A DNA stretch of 64,000 bases from Clostridiales bacterium (lineage in GTDB: Bacteria; Bacillota; Clostridia; Oscillospirales; Oscillospiraceae), in assembly GCA_022775085.1 (NCBI GenBank), contig JALFJQ010000022.1:1-64000 (forward strand), read 5' to 3'. The translations under genes were made by a program, and so were the position numbers. The notes beneath the pieces were generated by a model. The model saw only the letters and a list, made by a program, of their open reading frames with translations, was not told the origin of the DNA and did not search any database. Below are positions 41,396 through 48,679 of the stretch, piece after piece; the stretch's first letter is position 1, and every line of letters starts with the position of its first letter.

Positions 41396-43138
41396 ATGGC
41401 ATTTGACGCATATTTCCTGACAGCCGTGCTGGAGGAAGTACGGCAGAAATGTATTGGCGCCCGGGTGGACAAAATTCACCAGCCCAGCCGGGACACCCTG
41501 ATTTTACACCTTCGGGGCCGGGAAAGCCGGGAAAAGCTGCTCTTTGCCGCCAATCCCACCGCCCCCCGGCTGCACCTGACCGCCGCCTCCCCGGAAAATC
41601 CGCCGGAGCCGCCCATGTTCTGTATGCTGCTGCGCAAGCACCTTCTGGGGGCCAAGCTGGCGGAAATCACTCAGCCCCCTATGGAGCGGGCAGCGGCCTT
41701 CACCTTCGACTGCACCGACGAAATGGGTTTTTCCGTCCAGAAAAAGCTGGTAGCCGAGCTGATGGGCCGCACCTGCAACCTGTACCTGCTGGGGCCGGAG
41801 GGACGGATTCTGGACTGCCTGAGAAGGATCGGTCTGGACGAAACTTCCCGCCGTCCCGCTCTGCCGGGGCTAAATTATCAGGAGCCGGAGCCGGTAAAGA
41901 AGGAAAATCCACTCACGACGGATAGTTATGTAAACTTACTGACTGAGCCGGGAGCGGACATCCTGTCCGACCGGCTAATGGACAGCTTAGGTGGTCTGTC
42001 CCCGCTGGTGTGCCGGGAGGCGGCGCTGTTTGCCGCCGGAAGCACGGACGCCAGAGTCAGCGGGCTGGATGTGGACGGCACGGCGGACAAGCTGGCCCTG
42101 TTCTTCCACGAGCACCTGCACCACCCAAAGCCCTACGTCTACACGCTGCCCGACGGAACCCCAAAGCAGTTCGCCTTCTGCCCCATTCGGGAGTACGGCA
42201 GCTGTCAGGAGGCCCCCTCCTTCGGTGCGCTCCTGGACAGCTTTTACACACTCCGTGACCGGAAGGATGCCATGCGCCAGAAAAGTCAGGCCGTCCGTAA
42301 AACCGTGCAGAACCTGTGCACACGGCTGACACGAAAAATGGCGTTACAGGAGAAGGAACTGGAAGCCACCTACGACCGGGAGCGGCTGCGCCAGCTTGGC
42401 GACATTCTCACGGCGAACATCCACAGAATCGCCAAGGGCCAGACAAAAATTGTCTGCGAGGATTTCTACGATGAGGACATGGCCCCGGTGGAAATCAATT
42501 TAAGTCCCATCCTCTCTCCCCAGCAGAACGCGGCGAAATTCTACAAGGACTACGCCCGGATGAAAAATGCCGAAAAAGAGCTGACCCATCAGCTGGAGTT
42601 GGGCGAAACGGAGTTAAATTACCTGAAAAGCGTTCTCGATGAGCTGAACCGTGCCCAGACCGACGCAGAGCTGGAGGAAATCCGGCAGGAGCTGCAGGAG
42701 CAGGGCTATCTCCGGGCCGAGGGAAACCGGAAACGGCCCCGACAGGGAAAGCTCTCCCCCATGCGCTTTGAATCCACCGATGGCTATCCCATCTACGTGG
42801 GTCGGAACAACCGGCAGAACGAGGAGCTGACCTTCCGGCAGGCCCGCAAGGACGACATCTGGTGCCACGCCAGCAAGGTTCACGGCTCCCACGTCATCAT
42901 CTCCTGCGGCGGCGCCACCCCCCCAGACGACACCATCACCCAGGCAGCCCAACTGGCCGCCTACTATTCCGAGACCGGCGACGGCCAGAATGTGCCGGTG
43001 GACGTGACGACGGTGCGGCAGGTGAAAAAAATCCCCGGTGGCAAGCCCGGCATGGTGATCTACCACACCTACCGAACTGTCATCGCCAATCCTTATGCCA
43101 ATATCGTGGTGGACGAACTGAATGCGGAGAAAAAATAG
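41396..43138 (+). CDS. rqcH: RqcH/NFACT-family ribosome quality control protein
   Basis: 580 residues. NFACT-N (1-220), a coiled-coil middle (about 280-440) and an NFACT-R domain (from 455; YPIYVGRNNRQNEELTFRQARKDD in two pieces, then WCHASKVHGSHVII). RqcH binds stalled 50S subunits and adds C-terminal alanine tails to nascent chains. The usual Asp-Arg pair is Glu-Arg here (MERAAAF), a variant I believe is common in Clostridia. Older annotations call such proteins fibronectin-binding. It starts 1 base after mrnC and is probably co-expressed with it. Confidence 0.92.
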   Translation: MAFDAYFLTAVLEEVRQKCIGARVDKIHQPSRDTLILHLRGRESREKLLFAANPTAPRLHLTAASPENPPEPPMFCMLLRKHLLGAKLAEITQPPMERAAAFTFDCTDEMGFSVQKKLVAELMGRTCNLYLLGPEGRILDCLRRIGLDETSRRPALPGLNYQEPEPVKKENPLTTDSYVNLLTEPGADILSDRLMDSLGGLSPLVCREAALFAAGSTDARVSGLDVDGTADKLALFFHEHLHHPKPYVYTLPDGTPKQFAFCPIREYGSCQEAPSFGALLDSFYTLRDRKDAMRQKSQAVRKTVQNLCTRLTRKMALQEKELEATYDRERLRQLGDILTANIHRIAKGQTKIVCEDFYDEDMAPVEINLSPILSPQQNAAKFYKDYARMKNAEKELTHQLELGETELNYLKSVLDELNRAQTDAELEEIRQELQEQGYLRAEGNRKRPRQGKLSPMRFESTDGYPIYVGRNNRQNEELTFRQARKDDIWCHASKVHGSHVIISCGGATPPDDTITQAAQLAAYYSETGDGQNVPVDVTTVRQVKKIPGGKPGMVIYHTYRTVIANPYANIVVDELNAEKK

Positions 43139-43152
43139 GAACAGGAACCAAC

Positions 43153-43188
43153 AACCGGGCGGATTTTATCCGCCCGGTTGCATCTTTT
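43153..43188 (+). terminator. terminator of rqcH
   Basis: AACCGGGCGGAT/ATCCGCCCGGTT stem, then GCATCTTTTT. Confidence 0.85.
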
Positions 43189-44000
43189 TAGAATTTACCG
43201 CTTTTTCCGGAATAGCCGCCGGAGTGGGAGTGGCCGCCGGAGTGGGAGTGGCCGCCGGAATTTCCGGAGCCGGTCTCCTGTTTGATCTCCCGGCGGATCT
43301 CGGTGGTATGGGTGTAGCGGTCAGACCGGCGGGTAATATCGGCCCTTCCACCCTCCAGATAGCCCAGCGCACCGGTCTGCATCCGGACCTTCTTCCGCAT
43401 CATTGCCCGCTGGATCAGGCAGACCGCCGCCGCGATGCCCGCGCCCAGGAGCAGGCTCCACAGCCACAGCTGCCCGCCGGTGATCCTGCTGCCCCGATCG
43501 AAGACATTCCCCTCCCGGGCCTGAGAGAGCAGCGCGTCTGTATAAGTAAGATAATCCATACAGCCGCCGTACCAGTCGTTATCGCCAAAATTGTCGAGAA
43601 ATTCTTCGCTGATGTAGTCCTTGCCGTAGTCCGTCAGGGCCGTATCGCCAAAGCCGTGGGCCAGCAGGCAGTAGTCCCGGTCATCCATGGACAGAAGCAA
43701 CATGACGCCGTCCCTGTTTTCGCCCATACCGAAGTTGTTACCCTCAAAAATGTCCATGGAAACATCGAAGATCGTTCCGGTTCCGTAGTCCCGGTAGTCC
43801 TCCACCGTCACAAAATACACAGCACACTGCTGTTCCCCGGTAATCTTTTGGGCATAGTCCTCTAAGGCCCGGTATTCCTCGTCGGTCAGAATTTCCGCCG
43901 CATCGTAAACACAGCCCCACGGAGTCTCCGCCGCCGATGCCGGGACGGTCAAAAGGGCCAGCAGCAAAATGGCTGTCAAAATGGATAGAAACCGCTTCAT
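43188..44000 (-). CDS. TPM-domain membrane protein (YdjH/YgcG-like)
   Basis: 270 residues. A signal peptide (about 1-23) precedes an extracytoplasmic TPM domain (25-150; VYDAAEILTDEEYRALEDYAQ). A membrane segment follows at about 175-195, then a cytoplasmic tail ending in a Gly/His/Ser repeat (SGGHSHSGGHSHSGG). It corresponds to YdjH of the Bacillus ydjGHI genes, which work with PspA in membrane stress. The zinc-ribbon and SPFH genes upstream complete the trio. Confidence 0.85.
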   Translation of the reverse strand: MKRFLSILTAILLLALLTVPASAAETPWGCVYDAAEILTDEEYRALEDYAQKITGEQQCAVYFVTVEDYRDYGTGTIFDVSMDIFEGNNFGMGENRDGVMLLLSMDDRDYCLLAHGFGDTALTDYGKDYISEEFLDNFGDNDWYGGCMDYLTYTDALLSQAREGNVFDRGSRITGGQLWLWSLLLGAGIAAAVCLIQRAMMRKKVRMQTGALGYLEGGRADITRRSDRYTHTTEIRREIKQETGSGNSGGHSHSGGHSHSGGYSGKSGKF

Positions 44001-44012
44001 GTCCCCACCCCC

Positions 44013-45110
44013 TTAAAACAGTCCCAGCAGGAACCGGGTAATGCCGGAAAACCGCAGAACCAGCGTCAGGATCAGGGTGAGAATTCCCAAGTTTCGCCAG
44101 AACAGGGCATTATCCGTAGGCAGTTCGCCTACAAATTTTCCCGTCTGCCCGTTCATGGCGAACAGGTAATTCTTATCCCGCCACTTTGTGGTGAGCATCC
44201 ACACGGGCAGCAGGGCATAGTAGATTCCTTTTTTCTCGACCTCCGCCTGAAAGCTCTCCTGAGTGACCATAGTGTGGTTCACATCGCTGCGGAGCAGGTA
44301 TTCCAAGGTATCCTTGCACCGGGCCTCCATCCTGGGGCTTGCTTCCTCGGCGGATACGTCGTACCGGTCAGCCAGGAACCCCGGCAGATAGGCGGTGGAG
44401 AAGGGCTTCAGCTGGGTGTAATCAAAGGGCTCCAGCGCGTCCATGTAGTTGTCCGGCATCTTTTTTGAGCCGTCCACAGGCACCTTGTCAAATCGGGCGC
44501 TGCCCTCCCGGGCCACGTCGTAGTGCATGGTTCGGGTCACCTCAAAATTGCCTTCCCGGTGGGTGACGCTGTCGGTGCCCTCATAGCGCCCGGCGCCGGA
44601 CACTTCCGTGTCGTAGAGCCAGAAGGGAACGTAGACTCCCTGCACCTTTTCAATGTGATTGTCCGACCGGAACAGGCGGGGAAGGTAGAAGTTCCGCCTG
44701 CCATAGTGCTTATGCAGGGCCTTCACCGCCTCCTCCTTGTCCAGTTTGAAGGGCAGCACATAGTCCGGCTTCAGACTGCCGGTCAGCTGGCCGGGCACCA
44801 CGGTTGGGTTGCCGCAGTAGGGACAGGCGGTGGCCGCGGTGGTTTTTTCGGTAATCAGCTCCGCGCCGCAGGTAGGGCACTGGTAGGCCCGGAGGTTTTC
44901 GTCCGTGTCCCAGCCATCGGCGTCCGGTGCTGCCTCTGCCTTTTGGGAAGCCTCCGCCGCGGCCTTGTCCTTTTCGGCGTAGAGGGCCTCAATTTCCGCT
45001 ACCGTGTAGGTGCTTGCGCAGAAGTCACAGACCAGCTTTCCCGATTCACCATCGAACCGCAGTGGCGCGGTACAGGCCGGACATTGGTAGTTGGTAATTT
45101 CAGATGCCAT
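44013..45110 (-). CDS. double zinc-ribbon membrane protein (YdjG-like)
   Basis: 365 residues. Two zinc ribbons open it: CPACTAPLRF with CDFCAS, and CPTCGAEL with CPYCGNP. A large middle domain with YVPFWLYDTEVSG and YALLPVWMLTTKW follows, then one C-terminal membrane segment. It matches YdjG-type proteins that recruit partners to the membrane. It lies 12 bases upstream of the TPM gene in the same unit. Confidence 0.85.
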   Translation of the reverse strand: MASEITNYQCPACTAPLRFDGESGKLVCDFCASTYTVAEIEALYAEKDKAAAEASQKAEAAPDADGWDTDENLRAYQCPTCGAELITEKTTAATACPYCGNPTVVPGQLTGSLKPDYVLPFKLDKEEAVKALHKHYGRRNFYLPRLFRSDNHIEKVQGVYVPFWLYDTEVSGAGRYEGTDSVTHREGNFEVTRTMHYDVAREGSARFDKVPVDGSKKMPDNYMDALEPFDYTQLKPFSTAYLPGFLADRYDVSAEEASPRMEARCKDTLEYLLRSDVNHTMVTQESFQAEVEKKGIYYALLPVWMLTTKWRDKNYLFAMNGQTGKFVGELPTDNALFWRNLGILTLILTLVLRFSGITRFLLGLF

Positions 45111-45131
45111 GTTATCCCTCCTTAAAACGCG

Positions 45132-45253
45132 ATGTCATTGCGAGGAGGGCGAAGCCCGACGTGGCAATCCGCATGCCCATACCATGTTGGATAACGAAAA
45201 TTTTTCAGGGGAACGGATTGCCACACCAGCGTGCGCGCTGGTTCGCAATGACG
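45132..45253. repeat. 122-bp element with GTCATTGCGA inverted ends
   Basis: The left end GTCATTGCGAGGAGGGCG and the inverse of the right end, GTCATTGCGAACCAGCGC, share ten bases and both continue to GTGGCAATCCG. The inner part carries CCATGTTGGATAACG, similar to 1999-2012. This type of repeat is widespread in gut Clostridia. Confidence 0.65.
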
Positions 45254-45257
45254 GTGC

Positions 45258-46640
45258 TTAAACAATGTCTCCGTCGTCAAATGGGTCGCCGCACTCGGGG
45301 CAGAACTTGGGAGGCCTGGTGCCCTTGGGTGGCTCCCAGCCGCACTTGTCACAGCGGTACTGGGGGACCCCGGCGGGCTTCTTCGCCCCGCACTCGGAGC
45401 AGAATTTTCCCTTGTTCACCGCGCCGCAGGCGCAGACCCAGCCCTCGGCTTCCGGCTTTTTGGTGCCGCATTCGGGGCAGAATTTGCCGGTGGCCTCCGC
45501 GCCGCACTTGGGGCACTTCCAGCTGCCCGCAGCTTTCGGCTCCGGCTTTTTGGCCCCGCATTCCGGGCAGAATTTGCCGGTTGCCGTGGCGCCGCAGGCG
45601 CACTTCCAGCTGTTCGCGGCGGGAGCGGCAGGGGCCTGCTGCTGACCCATCTGGTACAGCTGGGCGGCGCTTCCTCCCGCCTGTTGTGCCATGTTCATGC
45701 CCATAAAGCCCATGACGGCCCCGTTGGGGTTGGCGGCGGCAGTACGTATGGCGTCAGCCTGGGCGCTGAACAGCTGGGCAGCGGCGTTCCGGGGATCCCG
45801 GAAGGCGGAGGCAGCCTGATACTGCTGGACCCGCTTGGCGTCCTCCTCCACGGGGGTCAGGCTGGAAATGCCGATGTTGACGATTTCCAGGCCCCGCTTT
45901 TCCCGCCAGTTTTTGCTGAGCACGTCGTTGAGGCTGTCCGCCAGCTCCATGGTGTGCATTTGCAGGGCACTGTAACGGATGCCCATTTCGGAGATCCGGC
46001 CGAAGGCCATGCCCAGAGCTCCCAGCAGCTCGGAACGCAGCTGATCGTCCAGCCGGTCACGGGTGTAGGCATCGGAAATGTTGCCGCAGACGTTCTTGTA
46101 AAACAGCATGGGGTCACAGATGCGGTAGGAGAACAGGCCGAAGCAGCGGATGCCCACGTCCATGTCCAGGCCGATGTTGTTGTCCACCACGCGGAAGGGC
46201 ACTGGGCTGGGGGTGCCGTACTTGTTGCCCGTCAGCTCCTTGGTGTTAAAATAGTAGATCCGCTGATCCTTGGGCGGCTCTCCGCCGAAGGTGAAGCGCC
46301 GTCCAAACTCGGTGAAGGACTTGGCAACGCCCTCCCCCAGGTCGCCGCAGAAAATGGTGGGCTCTGTGGAGGCATCATAGGTGTATTCGCCGGGCTCGGC
46401 GGCAAATTCCACAATCCTGCCCTGATCCACAATCATCATGCACTGACCGTCGGCTACCAAAATCACAGAACCGGTAGTAATGACATTATCGCTGCCGCGA
46501 TTGGTGCCGCGGCGGCCTCCGGACTTGCGCCCCTTCAGCGCCAGCACCCCCTCGGGAATTGCCTCACAGGTAAAAAACTCTTTCCACTGATCCGCCAGCA
46601 CCCCGCCGGCGGCATTCAGACCCGCACGAATCAGTCCCAT
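45258..46640 (-). CDS. SPFH/virion-core-like protein with C-terminal zinc ribbons (YdjI-like)
   Basis: 460 residues. Residues 1-310 form an SPFH/band-7 domain of the YdjI type, often annotated as virion core protein (MGLIRAGLNAAGGVLADQWKEFF in two pieces, then EPTIFCGDLGEG). An Ala/Gln/Gly linker follows, then four CxxC-type ribbons with repeated CPECG(A/T)KKP units, probably two or three zinc sites. In Bacillus YdjI binds PspA at damaged membrane. The start at 46640 follows AAGGAG. There is no sign of phage origin despite the family name. Confidence 0.87.
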   Translation of the reverse strand: MGLIRAGLNAAGGVLADQWKEFFTCEAIPEGVLALKGRKSGGRRGTNRGSDNVITTGSVILVADGQCMMIVDQGRIVEFAAEPGEYTYDASTEPTIFCGDLGEGVAKSFTEFGRRFTFGGEPPKDQRIYYFNTKELTGNKYGTPSPVPFRVVDNNIGLDMDVGIRCFGLFSYRICDPMLFYKNVCGNISDAYTRDRLDDQLRSELLGALGMAFGRISEMGIRYSALQMHTMELADSLNDVLSKNWREKRGLEIVNIGISSLTPVEEDAKRVQQYQAASAFRDPRNAAAQLFSAQADAIRTAAANPNGAVMGFMGMNMAQQAGGSAAQLYQMGQQQAPAAPAANSWKCACGATATGKFCPECGAKKPEPKAAGSWKCPKCGAEATGKFCPECGTKKPEAEGWVCACGAVNKGKFCSECGAKKPAGVPQYRCDKCGWEPPKGTRPPKFCPECGDPFDDGDIV

Positions 46641-46726
46641 AATCATTCTCCTTACTGTATTTTGATGGGTTTCCTTCTGATTCCAGTATAGCAAAGTCAG
46701 AATATGATTGCAAGCAGAAAAGATAA

Positions 46727-46759
46727 ATTGCAGGGGCGCCCAATGGGCGCCCCTGCAAT
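46727..46759. terminator. bidirectional terminator
   Basis: Perfect 15-bp stem ATTGCAGGGGCGCCC/GGGCGCCCCTGCAAT, with T-rich sequence on the minus side, just past the DUF2284 stop. Confidence 0.7.
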
Positions 46760-46761
46760 AT

Positions 46762-47301
46762 TCAATCGAAAACATACATCCCGAAAAAGGCCAGCAGGCC
46801 GGGGCCGCAGTCGTAGTCGATGCCGCAGTGCTCCGCCAGCTTCTGCACGAAGATGCAGTAAGCGGACATGCAGGAGTACCGCTCCAGCGGGTGGGGACAG
46901 GGTTCGCCGTTTTTCAGGTGGCAGGGACTGCACAGGGCACAGCCGCTGGCTCCCACCAGAAAGCCGGGCACGCCGCCCTCCCGGAACTTCTTCGCCAGCC
47001 GCAGCTGGGCCGCGTTGTGGGCCTTTTTAGCGGGCTTAACGGCGGTGTTGTCAGTCATATCGGGAATTTCCCAGATGGTTTGCAGCACCAGCGCCTTCTT
47101 ATGGGCACGAATCTTGCGCTCCATGTCCTCCGGGCTGCCGCAGTCCGGGGGACAGGTGTAGTTGATGCCATACTGCCCGCAGAGGTTTTCCTCGCAGCAG
47201 GGGCGGAAAATAGGATCGAACACGATGTCTTTCGTGTCCACCACCACCGCCCCGGCGAAATTCTCCGCCAGCGCCAGTTCAATCATTTCCTGTTCCGTCA
47301 T
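46762..47301 (-). CDS. DUF2284 cysteine-rich metal-binding protein
   Basis: 179 residues with about a dozen Cys. CEENLCGQYGINYTCPPDCG and GASGCALCSPCHLKNGEPCP carry the conserved clusters, and the end SAYCIFVQKL is typical. The Cys pattern suggests an iron-sulfur or zinc site. Such proteins are common in anaerobes and have no known reaction. The start at 47301 has AAGGAGG 9 bases upstream. It is on the same strand as the chromate genes just upstream. Confidence 0.85.
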   Translation of the reverse strand: MTEQEMIELALAENFAGAVVVDTKDIVFDPIFRPCCEENLCGQYGINYTCPPDCGSPEDMERKIRAHKKALVLQTIWEIPDMTDNTAVKPAKKAHNAAQLRLAKKFREGGVPGFLVGASGCALCSPCHLKNGEPCPHPLERYSCMSAYCIFVQKLAEHCGIDYDCGPGLLAFFGMYVFD

Positions 47302-47323
47302 AGTATTCCTCCTTAACAGTTGC

Positions 47324-47872
47324 TTACGTGGGCAGTCCCAGTGCGCCGTACAGCACCAGTCCCGCCGCCGCGCTGAACAGCAGCACCGTTGGAACGCCCG
47401 CCTTGCATTTGAGCAGCAGAAGCAGGTCAATCGCGCCGATGGCAAGCCCAGGCAAATTCAGCCCGGCGGCGGAGACATAATTGCTCAGGCTCAGGGAAAT
47501 CACCACACCCACCACCATGCCAAGACAGATAGGCCGCACGCCCACCAGGATCCACTGCATCACCCGGCTGTTCCGAAATTTATGGAAGAAAACGGCGGCG
47601 GCTGCGCACAGGGTAATGGACGGCATGAGTACGCCCAGATTCGCGGCGATGGCGCCGGGAATTCCCGCCGCCTGCATTCCCGCGAAGGAGGCGCAGTTTA
47701 AGCCCAGGGGGCCGGGGGTCATCTCGGCGATGGCCACAATGTCCGTCACCTGCTCCGCGGTCATCCAGCCGTTGCTCAGTACCTCATTGGAGATCTGAGG
47801 AATCATGGAAAGGCCGCCGAAGCTGCCGAAGCCGATGAGCATAAAGCTCCAGAACAGTTTAAGAAGGATCAT
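47324..47872 (-). CDS. chromate transporter, second half (short-chain CHR)
   Basis: 182 residues with five or six membrane segments. FGSFGGLSMIPQISNE carries the CHR FGG motif, and MTPGPLGLNCASFAG is the second mark. Short CHR proteins work as pairs. This is the downstream partner; its start overlaps the upstream one by 14 bases. AAAGGAGG precedes the ATG. The family exports chromate in some bacteria; the natural substrate here is not known. Confidence 0.85.
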   Translation of the reverse strand: MILLKLFWSFMLIGFGSFGGLSMIPQISNEVLSNGWMTAEQVTDIVAIAEMTPGPLGLNCASFAGMQAAGIPGAIAANLGVLMPSITLCAAAAVFFHKFRNSRVMQWILVGVRPICLGMVVGVVISLSLSNYVSAAGLNLPGLAIGAIDLLLLLKCKAGVPTVLLFSAAAGLVLYGALGLPT

Positions 47873-48425
47873 GGAGATTCCTCCTTTCGTACCAGCTTCC
47901 AATGACCAGCCCCAGCACCACGCCAAGAATCACCATGAAAATGGGATTGATGCCCGTAAACAGGTAAGCCGCCACGGAAATGAGCATCAGCAGAACGCAG
48001 GGGGGATAGGGCATACTGCCGTTGACCAGATTGACGGCAGCGCCAAAAATGATGGGAACCACCGCCGCCTGCATTCCCTCCATAGCGGCATTGACCCATG
48101 GGTTCGCGCGGAAAGCGGCGTAAAAAAAGCTGATGACCAGAATCACCGCAAACGGCGGCAGAATCATGCCGAATACGGCGGCGAATCCCCCGGCCAGGCC
48201 GCCCACCCGGTAGCCGTAGAGCATGGCCACATTGCCGATCATGGTACCGGGCAGGCTCTTGGCAACGCTGGCAAGGTCAAGAAGCTCCTGGGGCGTTATC
48301 TCCTTTTGTTTTTCCACATACTGCTGCTGCATCTGGGCGATGATGCTCCAGCCGCCGCCGAAGGTAAAGCAGCCAAACTTCGCGAATTCCAGAAACAGCT
48401 GTAAGGGATTTCTCTTGTTATCCGT
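47859..48425 (-). CDS. chromate transporter, first half, start codon lost or non-standard
   Basis: CHR-family half-transporter. Translation in the right frame back to 48425 gives NPLQLFLEFAKFGCFTFGGG, the essential CHR start, then KSLPGTMIGNVAMLYGYR. Yet no ATG, GTG or TTG exists in that stretch; an ACG at 48425-48423 stands 5 bases after GAAGGTG, just where a start codon should be. The first standard start is the ATG at 48332, which would drop about 31 residues including the FGGG motif. Either ACG is used poorly or the gene has lost its start. Confidence 0.65.
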   Translation of the reverse strand, partial: TDNKRNPLQLFLEFAKFGCFTFGGGWSIIAQMQQQYVEKQKEITPQELLDLASVAKSLPGTMIGNVAMLYGYRVGGLAGGFAAVFGMILPPFAVILVISFFYAAFRANPWVNAAMEGMQAAVVPIIFGAAVNLVNGSMPYPPCVLLMLISVAAYLFTGINPIFMVILGVVLGLVIGSWYERRNLHDPS

Positions 48426-48451
48426 AAAATCACCTTCAAAAATTGTACAGG

Positions 48452-48489
48452 TATCCGTAGGGCGGAGTCATGACTCAGCCCTACGGATA
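48452..48489. repeat. GTAGGGCGGAG palindrome, single
   Basis: 38-bp near-perfect palindrome TATCCGTAGGGC/GCCCTACGGATA centred on GTCATGAC, upstream of the chromate genes. Confidence 0.65.
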
Positions 48490-48627
48490 GAATACCATGT
48501 TGTTCATGGTTTTTCAAGTTTTTCACGCGGATACGATTTCCCCCAAAAACGGTTAACCCCATTTCATCAAGAAATTGTATGACATTGGCCAATTTGGCTG
48601 GGGCTCATCGGTTTTGTTGGAAAGGAA

Positions 48628-48655
48628 ACCGCTGCCAGTGAAAACTGGCAGCGGC
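48628..48655 (-). terminator. terminator of the BspA-like gene
   Basis: CCGCTGCCAGT/ACTGGCAGCGG stem with a five-base loop, followed on the minus strand by TTTCCTTTCC. Confidence 0.65.
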
Positions 48656-48679
48656 TTTGAAGATGCTTGGATGGTTCGG

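Noticed and set aside
45258..46640. Prophage gene, from the family name virion core protein
   Set aside because: The neighbours are the TPM and zinc-ribbon partners of the YdjGHI type and no phage genes are present. The name is historical.
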